Below are positions 8,308 through 16,866 of a DNA stretch of 34,412 nt, one piece after another; positions within the stretch are counted from its first letter, which is position 1, and every line of letters begins with the position of its first letter. The DNA is from Desulfurococcales archaeon. GTDB taxonomy: Archaea > Thermoproteota > Thermoprotei_A > Sulfolobales > Ignicoccaceae. The stretch is taken from contig JALWJF010000146.1 of NCBI GenBank assembly GCA_027081755.1, positions 1 through 34,412 of the forward strand, written 5' to 3'. The position numbers were made by a program, and so were the translations under genes. The notes under the pieces were generated by a model. It did not search any database. It was not told where the DNA came from and saw nothing but the letters and a program-made list of their open reading frames with translations.

Positions 8308-8320
8308 CTTAAATTTAAAC
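8308..8320. promoter_or_regulatory. Shared, near-symmetric TATA element of a divergent gene pair
   Basis: CTTAAATTTAAAC is almost self-complementary and sits between the ATG at 8280 (minus) and the GTG at 8354 (plus). A TATA box here would put transcript starts near 8288 on the minus strand and near 8340 on the plus strand, both just ahead of the genes. It is therefore a candidate bidirectional promoter. Confidence 0.45.
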
Positions 8321-8353
8321 TTCTGCTTAGCCGGTATATACACGGATGATGAT

Positions 8354-9262
8354 GTGATAGAACAGAGAAGGTTAGTCAAGCTAGGAAGGTCAACTCTAGT
8401 GGTCTCGCTTCCCGCTGAGTGGGTCAAAAAACATAAACTAAAAGCTGGCGATATGCTCGTATTGCAGATAGCTGATAGATACATAAAGCTTATACCGGCG
8501 AAGAAAGATAGCAAAGAAATAAAAGCCATAATTAAGGTTAACAAAGATGTGCGAGGACTTTATAGAGCTATAATATCCGCGTACATAGCCGGAGCTGACA
8601 TAATAGAGGTAAACGTTAACAATGAAAAACTTGTACTCGAAGCAATGAAACAGATAAAGTATGCAGTCTCACACCTCATAGGCATCGAAATAGTTGATCA
8701 AGATATAGATAGGTTCATACTTCAAACTTTTATAAATGTTGATGAGCAGAACATAGATTCATTAATCAAGAAGATGGCCAGCTTAATAAGAATCATGCTC
8801 AGATACGTACTTCAAGGAACTGATGTAAAAAATTACATAGAAGATCTAGAAAATGAAGTTGACAAGCTATACCGTTTGGCACTGAGAAGACTTAATTTAG
8901 AGGGAGAGGGTGAAGCGCCCATGTCATCATTGCTTACCTCTCTGGAAAATGCATCAGACATAATATTGCCGCTAGTAGAGAACATAGCCAATACCAAAGA
9001 CGTGTACGATATACTTAACTTAGCTATTGAAATGCTCGACTTCATAAGTAAGTACGAGATTGGTAAAGGTAATATAATAGAAATAAATGATAAGACAGAT
9101 GCTATTGAACATATAGAGAAAGAGCTCAGTTCTAGGCAAATAGAAGAGAAATTAAAATACAGAAGCTTAATGCTTCTCCACCACATAAAGAATGCTCTAT
9201 TGTCGTTGCTTAATATCGAGATAACAAATATGATTAGGAATGAGCAAAAGATAGAGCTTTAG
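8354..9262 (+). CDS. AbrB-PhoU fusion regulator
   Basis: 302 aa from the GTG at 8354. Codons upstream belong to the promoter region, and the conserved domain begins at once. Residues about 3-45 form a SpoVT/AbrB-type swapped-hairpin DNA-binding domain (RRLVKLGRSTLVVSLPAEW, then GDMLVLQ and RYIKLIP). The rest is a helical PhoU-like bundle in two repeats, each with an LxxxLxRxA/L-type helix (for example EDLENEVDKLYRLALRR). PhoU proteins monitor phosphate status, and archaeal AbrB-PhoU fusions are thought to regulate genes directly. No phosphate transporter genes are in the window. It overlaps the convergent winged-helix gene by 4 bases. Confidence 0.88.
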   Translation: MIEQRRLVKLGRSTLVVSLPAEWVKKHKLKAGDMLVLQIADRYIKLIPAKKDSKEIKAIIKVNKDVRGLYRAIISAYIAGADIIEVNVNNEKLVLEAMKQIKYAVSHLIGIEIVDQDIDRFILQTFINVDEQNIDSLIKKMASLIRIMLRYVLQGTDVKNYIEDLENEVDKLYRLALRRLNLEGEGEAPMSSLLTSLENASDIILPLVENIANTKDVYDILNLAIEMLDFISKYEIGKGNIIEINDKTDAIEHIEKELSSRQIEEKLKYRSLMLLHHIKNALLSLLNIEITNMIRNEQKIEL

Positions 9263-9726
9263 ATTTCCCATTCCTCCTCTTCTTCACTTGAATAAAGCTC
9301 CTTTGGCGGAGCATAGGAAGGCACGAAGCCCATCTTCTTCATTAAGTTTTCTATAAATGATGCCTCTGCGACTCCCAGAAGCGGGGCATAGGGCAAATAC
9401 TCAACGTACTTTGAGATAAGTGCCCTAGCACCGTCATAGTTGCCTTTTTCCACCATCCCTCTAATGCTATCAATAACATCTTTCAGAATCCTTGCGAGTT
9501 CAGCGAGTGATTTCTTTCCCTCCGCAGTAACTTCCAAATAAGTTTCAGAACCAAAAAGTTTCCACCTCTTCTTTGGTACAACATATCCTCTCTCTATTAA
9601 ATCTTGAATCACATCCTGTAACATATCTTCATCTACATCAAGTATTTCAGCTATTTCTTTTATACTATAACCTTTCTCACTTAACAAGAGTATCAATAGT
9701 TCTTGAGGAGTTAGCTGAAACACCAT
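9259..9726 (-). CDS. Winged-helix transcription regulator-like protein
   Basis: 155 aa. Residues 1-75 carry a clear winged helix-turn-helix: LTPQELLILLL, then YSIKEIAEILDV as helix-turn-helix, DMLQDVIQDLIERGYV as recognition helix, and a wing ending YLEVTAEGKKSL. The remainder is a helical region, with a segment near residues 100-135 that could be a short dimerisation or TPR-like helix pair. The C-terminus is strongly acidic (EEEEEWEI). The start ATG has GGTGA 7 nt upstream, and this ribosome site overlaps the stop of the membrane-protein gene before it, so the two are coupled. The target is unknown. Confidence 0.8.
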   Translation of the reverse strand: MVFQLTPQELLILLLSEKGYSIKEIAEILDVDEDMLQDVIQDLIERGYVVPKKRWKLFGSETYLEVTAEGKKSLAELARILKDVIDSIRGMVEKGNYDGARALISKYVEYLPYAPLLGVAEASFIENLMKKMGFVPSYAPPKELYSSEEEEEWEI

Positions 9727-9737
9727 TAAACTTCACC

Positions 9738-10238
9738 CTACATGGGTATTATTACCAACTCCCTCCATTTTATAAGAGACATTGCGGCTCCCAAAGCTAC
9801 CAATAAGGCTATTGCGGCCAACAATGTCTTTGACATAGGATTCGCAGGATTCCTTATCAGCGGTAATATTTCAAATGTCTTTAGTGTAGGTTTAACAGTT
9901 ACTTCAATAGCATATTTCCCTATATACTTTTCATAGACTATTATGTCCTTATAGGCACAAACATCATATCTAATACCACCTTCATTAATGCTGTAAATAG
10001 TACAAGGTATTACACCAAAGGGGAACCCCAATGCACCCGGTCCTTCCGGTTTGCCTCCTTTGAAATCCAAAAACTTCTGAGGAGGGTTGAGCATGACTTC
10101 GAGGGTGTATTGGATAGAGGTTGGGAGTTGGAAGTAAGTTACATAATTCCATTGGAGGTTTCCCGAAGGCACATAGTAAACTCCTTGCGCTAACAAGATA
10201 TAATTGAGTGTGAGTACCACGACGTCGTAGCTTAGCAT
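9738..10238 (-). CDS. Secreted/membrane-anchored protein of unknown function
   Basis: 166 aa from the ATG at 10238. A longer reading from the TTG at 10253 is possible, but a TATA box at 10257-10265 is centred 24 nt before the ATG, which favours a leaderless start there. Residues 1-20 look like a signal sequence (MLSYDVVVLTLNYILLAQG). A beta-rich ectodomain of about 110 residues follows, with two cysteines (PCTIYS and DVCAYK) that could pair. One membrane helix lies at about 143-163 (LLAAIALLVALGAAMSLI), with a short tail KWRELVIIPM. The likely topology is outside domain and C-terminal anchor. I recognise no family. The downstream winged-helix gene is coupled to it. Confidence 0.72.
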   Translation of the reverse strand: MLSYDVVVLTLNYILLAQGVYYVPSGNLQWNYVTYFQLPTSIQYTLEVMLNPPQKFLDFKGGKPEGPGALGFPFGVIPCTIYSINEGGIRYDVCAYKDIIVYEKYIGKYAIEVTVKPTLKTFEILPLIRNPANPMSKTLLAAIALLVALGAAMSLIKWRELVIIPM

Positions 10239-10256
10239 TTCCCTCCCTAACAATTT

Positions 10257-10265
10257 CTATTTAAA
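10257..10265 (-). promoter_or_regulatory. TATA box for the membrane-protein / winged-helix pair
   Basis: Minus-strand TTTAAATAG, centred about 24 nt from the ATG at 10238. It separates this pair from the hisS-ppa genes upstream and suggests a separate leaderless transcript. Confidence 0.5.
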
Positions 10266-10275
10266 GATTGGTTTT

Positions 10276-10836
10276 TCAAGACTTGTTTTTGTTGTATCTC
10301 TCAATAGCATCCTTTATCCTCTTTAGAGCCTCCTCTTTTGGCAGCCACTCCTTTATCTTAACCCATTTGCCCGGTTCCAGCTCTTTATAGTGCTCAAAGA
10401 AGTGCTTAATCTTGTCCTTTATTATGTCTGGTACATCGTTAATATCATTGAAACTCTTAAATCTGGGGTCAATTTTTTCCACTGGAACTGCTATTATCTT
10501 GTTATCAACGCCCTCTTCATCCTCCATAACTAACATACCTATGGGTTTAGCTTTCAAGTATGTTCCCGGATAGAATGGATCATAACTTAGTACTAGTACG
10601 TCTACTGGATCACCGTCTTCCTCTAAGGTTCCCGGTATGAAGCCGTAGTTGAACGGATAATACATTGCAGTATAAAGTACCCTATCCACTTTTATCATAC
10701 AAGTTTCTTTGTCCATTTCATACTTCACGTAGCCTCCCATAGGTATTTCTATCACAACGTTGACAATGTCTGGTGCGCTCTTACCGGGACCTAACTTCTC
10801 TAAGTAACACACGACTCTCGCCGTACAATATAGCAT
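10276..10836 (-). CDS. ppa: Inorganic pyrophosphatase (family I)
   Basis: 186 aa as drawn. Hydrolyses pyrophosphate to phosphate and so pulls forward biosynthetic reactions that release PPi. The family signature [11 protein letters not shown] (Asp74, 76 and 79) is intact, as are the substrate-binding segments [19 protein letters not shown] and the late [15 protein letters not shown]. The ATG at 10836 has no ribosome site. The GTG at 10812 gives an N-terminus ([14 protein letters not shown]) closer in length to other crenarchaeal enzymes, so the true protein may be 178 aa. It follows hisS by 10 bases, a sensible pairing because aminoacylation releases PPi. Confidence 0.95.
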   Translation of the reverse strand: MLYCTARVVCYLEKLGPGKSAPDIVNVVIEIPMGGYVKYEMDKETCMIKVDRVLYTAMYYPFNYGFIPGTLEEDGDPVDVLVLSYDPFYPGTYLKAKPIGMLVMEDEEGVDNKIIAVPVEKIDPRFKSFNDINDVPDIIKDKIKHFFEHYKELEPGKWVKIKEWLPKEEALKRIKDAIERYNKNKS

Positions 10837-10846
10837 CGGATAAGAA

Positions 10847-12139
10847 TTAAGCTTTCAGTATATCAGCCAAGCAATCTAAGAGGGCTCTTCTAGGACACCT
10901 CAGTTGTTGACGTGTATCTAGATTCTTTAACGTTGCTTTGCCCTCGATTAACTCCTTTCTACCCAATATTATCGCAACCTTTACGTTCTTCTCTGATGCA
11001 TATGATAGCATTTTCTTTATAGACTTCTTTTCTGTTAATAGAAGTACGTCTACATCGAAGGAAGCTAGCTCACGAGCTATTGCTAGTGCCTCTTTCCTAG
11101 CCTCATCATCAATGGGTATTATAGCAACTGTTATCCTGTCAGGCTTCCAACCGCGCATTTTAGTGAGAGCCAATGCGGTTCTATCTATACCTATAGCAAA
11201 GCCTGTTGCAGGAGTACGTTCCCATCCATAGATCTCAGTGAGCGTGTCATACCTGCCCCCTCCAGCTACCGAGACGGGGAAACCGGGTACCTTTACTTCA
11301 TATATGAGACCAGTATAATATGCCAAACCCCTAGCAAATGCCAATTTTATCTTGATTACTGACCTTACTTCATCCGGTAAATACTTTACAACCTCAAGTA
11401 AATCTTCAAAGCCATAAGGATAGCCACTTTCTTTCATAATTTCGACTCCTTTTTCTAAGACCTCTTCGGTACCCTCAATATTTACTAGTTCCTTAATCAC
11501 ACTCACCGCCCTACTCGGATTCTTAGCCTTCTTCTCAACATGTTCTAGAGCTTCATCGATTTTTCCTTTATCTATAAGATGTAGTATCAAGTCTTGTTCT
11601 TTCTCACCTATACCTTCTTCTTGTAGTATTGTTCTAAGCGCTCTTACACTTCCTAGTACTATCTCGTGTTTCAAGCCTAGTTCCTCATAGAATTCATGAA
11701 GCATTGTTAGGAGTTCTGCGTCCTCATAAGGATCGCTTGAACCGAAGACCTCGAAGTCTGCTTGGTAAAATTCTCTGTAACGTGCATATTGGGGCTCATC
11801 ATAGCGAAAGACGTTGACTATTGTAAATATCTTTATGGGTTTGGGTTGCGCTCTGAGAAGTCTTAAATAAGCTCTGACGACCGACGCCGTAGCTTCTGGC
11901 CTTAAGGCCACGCTTCTACCAGCCTTATCCCTAAAGACGTACATAGTCTTTTCTATCTCTACTCCACTCTTCATGGCAAATAGCTCAAAGCGCTCTACGG
12001 TAGGCAAGAAGCACTTCTTAAAACCCCACTTCCACGCAAGCTGCTCAGACTTTTTCATGACAAAGTCCAGTACCTCTGCTTCTTCGAAAAAGATGTCTCT
12101 AAAGCCTCTTAAAGGTTCTACGTTAAGTTTCTTCTTCAT
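10847..12139 (-). CDS. hisS: Histidyl-tRNA synthetase
   Basis: 430 aa from the ATG at 12139, preceded by GGTGAG. An in-frame TTG at 12160 lies within the previous gene. Charges tRNA-His; class II fold. Visible marks: PRGFRDIF at the start, the motif 2 region ([17 protein letters not shown] and [16 protein letters not shown]), the HisRS-specific segment [16 protein letters not shown], then [13 protein letters not shown] and motif 3 ([14 protein letters not shown]). A HisRS-type anticodon-binding domain follows from about 330. The start overlaps the stop of the upstream tail-anchored protein by one base (TAATG), indicating translational coupling, and ppa follows directly. Confidence 0.96.
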   Translation of the reverse strand: MKKKLNVEPLRGFRDIFFEEAEVLDFVMKKSEQLAWKWGFKKCFLPTVERFELFAMKSGVEIEKTMYVFRDKAGRSVALRPEATASVVRAYLRLLRAQPKPIKIFTIVNVFRYDEPQYARYREFYQADFEVFGSSDPYEDAELLTMLHEFYEELGLKHEIVLGSVRALRTILQEEGIGEKEQDLILHLIDKGKIDEALEHVEKKAKNPSRAVSVIKELVNIEGTEEVLEKGVEIMKESGYPYGFEDLLEVVKYLPDEVRSVIKIKLAFARGLAYYTGLIYEVKVPGFPVSVAGGGRYDTLTEIYGWERTPATGFAIGIDRTALALTKMRGWKPDRITVAIIPIDDEARKEALAIARELASFDVDVLLLTEKKSIKKMLSYASEKNVKVAIILGRKELIEGKATLKNLDTRQQLRCPRRALLDCLADILKA

Positions 12140-12378
12140 TAGCTCACCACGAGCTTCCAAACCACTATTCCTAATATTATCAAGACTGCAAGAAGAGTTA
12201 CGGCTTGAAGTGCCAGGAGAAGATTTAACTGTGAAATCGTGTGAGAGGTAACGCCTATGAGTTGATCCAGTTTCTGACCGTTCTCCTTTTCTATCTTTGC
12301 CATTATTTCGATTATGTTGACCAAAGATTTTATAACAGGGGTCAGAAGACCCGTTTCAGCTTCACCTAGGCTAGGCAT
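12139..12378 (-). CDS. Small tail-anchored membrane protein, function unknown
   Basis: 79 aa from the ATG at 12378; an upstream TTG at 12393 would add five residues. The N-terminal two thirds is amphipathic and helical (LTPVIKSLVNIIEIMAKI, then QKLDQLIGVTSHTISQLN). One strong membrane helix lies near the C-terminus (about 53-76, LLLALQAVTLLAVLIILGIV) with only a few residues after it. That is tail-anchored topology with the coiled part in the cytoplasm. Its stop overlaps the hisS start. I do not recognise the family; Sec61-beta is unlikely because its typical proximal motif is missing. Confidence 0.7.
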   Translation of the reverse strand: MPSLGEAETGLLTPVIKSLVNIIEIMAKIEKENGQKLDQLIGVTSHTISQLNLLLALQAVTLLAVLIILGIVVWKLVVS

Positions 12379-12465
12379 CTGTGTACCGGGCAAGGTTTAT
12401 CCCCATTGGTTTGATAGATCTCAGAGCTATTACCTTATCTCGTGATTGCTCTACATGGGAGTTGC

Positions 12466-13107
12466 ATGTTTGAAGAACAGAGAAGGAGATTAGTGGAGAA
12501 ACTTATAGAAGAAGGCTATATAAGGAGACCAGAAGTTGCAGAAGCTATGCTAAAGGTTCCTAGAGAGGAATTCGTTCCAGAAGAATATAGAGATATGGCA
12601 TATGTTGACAGACCCTTACCGATAGGCATGGGTCAAACGATCAGCGCTCCTCATATGGTTGCTTACATGGTAGAGGCAGCTGAGCTGAAGAGGGGGGATA
12701 AGGTCCTAGAAGTTGGTACGGGCTCTGGTTACCACGCAGCAGTAATGGCCGAAATTGTCGGGCCTGAAGGTCACGTTTATACAATAGAGCGAATACCTCA
12801 GTTGGCTAAAAAGGCCAAAGAGAGATTGGAAAGACTTGGGTATGGTGATAGAGTAACAGTAATAGTAGGCGATGGTTCAAAGGGCTATGCCCCCGCCGCA
12901 CCTTATGACAAAATAATAGTCACCGCAGCAGCTAGGAGAATCCCCAAAGAGTTGTTGGACCAGCTTAAAGTAGGTGGAATAATGGTTATACCAGTTGAAG
13001 AGGAACCTGGCTATCAAGTTCTCTATAAAATAGAGAAAAAACTTGACGGCATTAAGGTCCAACGCTTATTACCGGTCGCTTTCGTACCGTTAGTTGAAGA
13101 GGGTTGA
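12466..13107 (+). CDS. pcm: Protein-L-isoaspartate O-methyltransferase
   Basis: 213 aa from the ATG at 12466, with GGGAG four bases upstream; a GTG at 12442 is less likely. Repairs age-damaged proteins by methylating L-isoaspartyl residues with S-adenosylmethionine. Visible family features: the RRPEVAEAMLKVPREEFVP N-terminal helix, PLPIGMGQTISAPHMVA (substrate region, about 51-67), SAM motif I VLEVGTGSGYHAAV (80-93), the post-I acidic region VYTIERI, and VTAAARRIPKELLDQLKVGG. Its stop TGA overlaps the TTG start of the VWA-metallopeptidase gene, so both are probably made together. Confidence 0.95.
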   Translation: MFEEQRRRLVEKLIEEGYIRRPEVAEAMLKVPREEFVPEEYRDMAYVDRPLPIGMGQTISAPHMVAYMVEAAELKRGDKVLEVGTGSGYHAAVMAEIVGPEGHVYTIERIPQLAKKAKERLERLGYGDRVTVIVGDGSKGYAPAAPYDKIIVTAAARRIPKELLDQLKVGGIMVIPVEEEPGYQVLYKIEKKLDGIKVQRLLPVAFVPLVEEG

Positions 13108-14525
13108 GGAGATATAGATATAGTGAGAGGGAGATTATTGAGGCCGTCCTAGCTTATTTGGCAGCAATTAACCCAGCTCTTGCTGCATTCCTTCAAAACT
13201 TCGCCATTGCTAAATCAAAGAAAGCTAATACGGCCTACTTCGATGCCAAAAAAGCTGCCATAGTGATACCTGAAAAATGGCTAAAAAGAGTTACCTTAGA
13301 CACGTATGGGAGGGACAGAGATTACATAGACAAAGCTGAACTGGCAGCATTACTTCTTCACGAGATGTTTCACGGCTCCCTTAATCATTGGTTACCGCTG
13401 ATCGATAGGAAAGATCTCAATCCAATATTATGGAACATAGCAAGCGACGTAGAAGTAAATAGTATCCTAGAAGACTTGCCAGCCGGTAACGTTACCTTTT
13501 GGGACCATCTAAGGAGATTTGGAGAGAGGCTAGGAGGTTCCCCTGTGAGCTGGAAGACTTTTAGGGATAAAGGCGTAAAAAAGGATGACCCAGCAGAAGT
13601 GGTATACGCAAAACTCCTAGAATATGGCGATGAAATAAAACTTTTCGCAGAGGCTGATGTAGAAATATGTGATGAAAAAGGATGTAGAGGAGGTTCCACA
13701 TATGATTGGAGGAAAAATATCGTAATGCCTGACTTGATAGAGAAACCTAAAGAAGATAATACTGAAGAAATATTTAGCGGAAACAAAGAGTTCAGGGAAA
13801 TGTTCAAGGATTCCTTGGAAAAGTATGAAAGTAAAAGGGATCTCAGTGCCTTAGAGGAACTCACCAAAGAAGTTACGACCAGACTCGTCGCAACAATGCT
13901 CAAATTGGCCGGCAATTTACCGGGATCCTTAAAGAGGTTCGTTAAACCGTACAAACATCAAATGAGATGGGATCAGGTTCTGAAGAGTATTATCACAAGA
14001 GGAAGTCTAAGGGACTACAGGACGTGGAGTATACCTAATAGAAGGGGACTGAAGTACGTACCCGGTTACGCTAGGAGAGGGGCGAAGGTATGGTTCTTGG
14101 TAGACGTATCCGGCTCGATAACAGATGAGGAGCTATCAGCATTCGTAGGAGAGCTCGTTCACGCAGCAAAATATTCAAAGATAAACCTAGTCTTGTGGGA
14201 TGCCGCCCCTAAATTGCTTAGCGTAGGCGCTTCTAAAAGTAGAATTCTGAGCCTCATTCAGAAAGGGTTCGAAGGGGGTGGGGGAACAGTAATATCTGAA
14301 GCCCTTGAACTAGTTAAGAGAGACCTAAAGCCAAATGAGCCAGTAGTAATACTAACTGATGGCTACTGGTATGATGATGATGAAGATACTGTGAGACTTC
14401 TTAAAGAAATAAAGAAGATCAGTAATAATGTATTGTTGGTGACGACGGGTATAGTACCCAATTCAGCTAGAGAAGCTGATTGGAAGAGTATTAAGCTAAG
14501 GCTCAACGACTCTAAAGCTTGGTAA
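13104..14525 (+). CDS. Metallopeptidase-like / VWA-domain protein (DUF2201 type)
   Basis: 473 aa from the TTG at 13104 (TTGA overlap with pcm; no ATG or GTG nearby in frame). The N-terminal domain has a zinc-protease-like motif LLLHEMFHGSLNHW (His86, Glu87, His90), the mark of the putative metallopeptidase domain of this family. The C-terminal domain from about 328 is a von Willebrand A-like fold with an intact MIDAS motif DVSGS (Asp334, Ser336, Ser338), then GGGGTVISEAL and VVILTDGYWYDDDED. Family members are often next to a MoxR AAA ATPase, but none is in this window. The pairing with pcm suggests a role in handling damaged proteins, which is inference. The 3' end overlaps mqnD by 30 bases, tail-to-tail. 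Confidence 0.85.
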   Translation: MRRYRYSEREIIEAVLAYLAAINPALAAFLQNFAIAKSKKANTAYFDAKKAAIVIPEKWLKRVTLDTYGRDRDYIDKAELAALLLHEMFHGSLNHWLPLIDRKDLNPILWNIASDVEVNSILEDLPAGNVTFWDHLRRFGERLGGSPVSWKTFRDKGVKKDDPAEVVYAKLLEYGDEIKLFAEADVEICDEKGCRGGSTYDWRKNIVMPDLIEKPKEDNTEEIFSGNKEFREMFKDSLEKYESKRDLSALEELTKEVTTRLVATMLKLAGNLPGSLKRFVKPYKHQMRWDQVLKSIITRGSLRDYRTWSIPNRRGLKYVPGYARRGAKVWFLVDVSGSITDEELSAFVGELVHAAKYSKINLVLWDAAPKLLSVGASKSRILSLIQKGFEGGGGTVISEALELVKRDLKPNEPVVILTDGYWYDDDEDTVRLLKEIKKISNNVLLVTTGIVPNSAREADWKSIKLRLNDSKAW

Positions 14526-15308
14526 GAAGCTCAATGCACCAGCTTTATAGGCTCTTTCATAGAGCTTCTTCAGCGCTTCCTTACCCTCCTCACCCATGTC
14601 TAACGTATATTCGTTAACATACATCCTTACGAACTTCTCAGTGGTTTCTTCATCTAATCCTCTAGCGAAGCCTAGTGCATGCATAAGTGCTTCTTTTGGA
14701 TGCTCTAAGGAGTACTTTACCGCGTTATACCATATCTCTGCCCAATCTTTCGATATCTCTCTTTTAGCTACATCAAGACCTAATGGTAATGGTAATTCTG
14801 TCTCTTCATACCACATCTCGCCGAAGTCCATGACTTTTACGAGTCCCATTTTCTTATATGTCAGCTGCCCTTCGTGGATAAGTACACCAGCATCGACTTC
14901 GCCTCTCTTAACAGCTTCTGGAATTCTATCGAACCTCATCTCTACGTACTCTACGTCTTTAGGCAAGTAGATTTTAGCAAGGAGGGCCGCTGTAGTCCAC
15001 TTGCCCGGTATGGCGACCTTTTTACCGCTTAGGTCGATCCTTTCCTTAGCAACCACTATTGGTCCATAACCTTTACCCATGCTCGCACCGGATGAGAGTA
15101 CGTCGTAGGTATCGCTCACGTAAGCGTAAGCGTGCGCAGATATCGCAGTTACATCTATACTCTTCTCAAAGGCCATCCTATTGAGTGTTTCTATGTCTTC
15201 TACGACTTCTTCGACCTCATAGCCCTTTAGATCTATTTTCTTAAACTTTATAGGATAAAACATGAAGGCGTCATCTGGGTCCGGGCTGTGACCAACCCTA
15301 ACTCTCAA
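14496..15308 (-). CDS. mqnD: MqnD-type 1,4-dihydroxy-6-naphthoate synthase
   Basis: 270 aa, periplasmic-binding-protein fold without a signal peptide, as in MqnA/MqnD enzymes. The N-terminus RVGHSPDPDDAFMFYPI is the MqnD hallmark (it acts on cyclic de-hypoxanthinyl futalosine), followed by SAHAYAYV, GKGYGPIVVAK, GKKVAIPGKWTTA and DAGVLIHEGQLTY. This is the late step of the futalosine route to menaquinone, and an MqnC-like enzyme is at 21767-22858. It overlaps the DHPS-like gene start-to-end by 11 bases, so it is third in a run with the GlmU-like and DHPS-like genes. A related solute-binding-like protein of other function cannot be excluded. Confidence 0.85.
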   Translation of the reverse strand: MRVRVGHSPDPDDAFMFYPIKFKKIDLKGYEVEEVVEDIETLNRMAFEKSIDVTAISAHAYAYVSDTYDVLSSGASMGKGYGPIVVAKERIDLSGKKVAIPGKWTTAALLAKIYLPKDVEYVEMRFDRIPEAVKRGEVDAGVLIHEGQLTYKKMGLVKVMDFGEMWYEETELPLPLGLDVAKREISKDWAEIWYNAVKYSLEHPKEALMHALGFARGLDEETTEKFVRMYVNEYTLDMGEEGKEALKKLYERAYKAGALSFLPSFRVVEP

Positions 15309-16866
15309 ACTCTTTCCCGTGACTAGTTCCTTCTTTCACCCTTTTCCATTTCTCTCTCGGATGTTCGCAATTTAACGCTCTTTCTTGGATATAACTTTTC
15401 TCTAATTTTGAAGCAATATAAGCCTTGTGAAGTTCCCAGCCCAAGTATAATGCATGTGAGGGTTCACTTACCCAACCCTCCATGATCAAGCTCTTACCTA
15501 TTAGGTAGGGATGTCCTTTATATGTAACTACTTCTTTACCCTTTTTACATTTAGCATAGACTTGGTCTCCTTCAACCCATATTCTAACTGTGCTGGGCTC
15601 CATTCTTGGTTTATAATCCTTGGCTTCTCTAATATTCTTCTTCTCTAACTTTTCTCTCCTTATCCTTTTCTCTTTAACAATAAGTAAGTCTACCCCAAGG
15701 TCTTTGGGAAGGGTAGATTTCATTTTGGCAACAGTTAACATACTCAAAGCCAATTTAGCTTCATACCAATTGCCTCTGCATTTATCACTATGCTCTGTAA
15801 CCATTACTAAGTTAACCCCGGCTTCAAAAGCCATTGCTGAGAGAGCAAAAAACACACCATGACTGTCAGCATCTACCAGCTCTACAAAATTGCTTAACCC
15901 TATCATCGTCGGTTTGTTTAACTTCTTTATTTCTTTCAGAGCAATCAAGCTGTCGAGTGTGTATGGGAACGGATTTAGTATAGGATCTAATATCAAGTTT
16001 CTGAAACCCATGATTTCGGCCTTCTTCAAATTCTCCTTTATTGATTTGACTTTATCTTCATAACTTAGAGGCCAATAATTTTCTTTACTATCGCCGGGAA
16101 TTAGGACGAATGTCTTATCCTTTAAAGATACTAGTCTTTCCATCTTACCTTTATCTAAAGAAAGTAAAAGGTCTGCCTCTTTAGCTGCTAGTATCTCTGA
16201 AGGGAACATGCTGTCAAAACCCAACGTATCGAAATACCTTTCTGCTTGCTTGAGCAGTTTAGGAACCTTTGAGGGATCGGGAGATGTTGACGTTGAACCG
16301 ATTATGACCATATCAGCCACCTCAGAAGCCCTGAGTAACTGAGCTTCCACATCTTCATTGTCTAGAATTTCAGCGGCCAAGAAAACAGGAGGTGGGTTGA
16401 GCGGAAGCTTGAGCTTTCCTATAGTTAAGATGGGTTCATACCTCAGTTCATCCAAGGTTCTAACGAATTCCTCGAGCTTGAACTCCTCCAATGCTTCATC
16501 GAGGGGTATCGATGGTGAGAGTAAATCCTTTACTTTGTCGAAATTTTTCATCATTAAATGAAAATCACTTAGCGTCTTTGTACCCTTAACAACTTTTGTA
16601 CCTAGCTCTTTGCCTATATCACTTAAATCGCCACCTATCATCCCCGAAACAATTATATAGTCGAACTCATCCAACCTTTTCTTCCTTTTCTGTGATTCAA
16701 TGATCAATAATCTCTTTAGAGACTGAGGAGTTAGTAGAGCAACAACGTCGACTGGGAGACCCCATACTTCTGCTTCGTAACCTTCCGGGAGCTCTAAGTC
16801 GTTTTTTATTACATCTTCGAGCCTCTTGCTGGTAACTACCAATAACTTAACACGTGTAGCGCTCAC
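15298..16866 (-). CDS. Archaeal dihydropteroate synthase-related protein
   Basis: 522 aa from the GTG at 16866. The N-terminal ~110 residues form an alpha/beta domain (KLLVVTSKRLEDVIKN, ending in DYIIVSGMIGGDLSDIGKEL). A TIM-barrel domain like dihydropteroate synthase follows from about 155: PVFLAAEILD, MVIIGSTSTSPDPSKV, LLSLDKG, FRNLILDPILNPFPYTLDS, KPTMIGLSNFVELVDADSHG. The last ~150 residues form an archaeal C-terminal extension with a basic linker. Archaeal relatives (the MJ0107-like group) are suspected to act in pterin cofactor synthesis, but the reaction is unsettled. It overlaps the GlmU-like gene by 20 bases and mqnD by 11. Confidence 0.82.
   Translation of the reverse strand: MSATRVKLLVVTSKRLEDVIKNDLELPEGYEAEVWGLPVDVVALLTPQSLKRLLIIESQKRKKRLDEFDYIIVSGMIGGDLSDIGKELGTKVVKGTKTLSDFHLMMKNFDKVKDLLSPSIPLDEALEEFKLEEFVRTLDELRYEPILTIGKLKLPLNPPPVFLAAEILDNEDVEAQLLRASEVADMVIIGSTSTSPDPSKVPKLLKQAERYFDTLGFDSMFPSEILAAKEADLLLSLDKGKMERLVSLKDKTFVLIPGDSKENYWPLSYEDKVKSIKENLKKAEIMGFRNLILDPILNPFPYTLDSLIALKEIKKLNKPTMIGLSNFVELVDADSHGVFFALSAMAFEAGVNLVMVTEHSDKCRGNWYEAKLALSMLTVAKMKSTLPKDLGVDLLIVKEKRIRREKLEKKNIREAKDYKPRMEPSTVRIWVEGDQVYAKCKKGKEVVTYKGHPYLIGKSLIMEGWVSEPSHALYLGWELHKAYIASKLEKSYIQERALNCEHPREKWKRVKEGTSHGKEFES

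Noticed and set aside
8281-8544. N-terminal extension of the 72-aa gene on the minus strand
   Set aside because: It runs antisense through the AbrB domain of the PhoU-like gene and across the shared promoter; the ATG at 8280 has its own GGTG site.
13385-13954. 189-aa minus-strand frame
   Set aside because: Shadow inside the VWA/metallopeptidase gene; low-complexity Ser/Phe/Leu composition and no motif.
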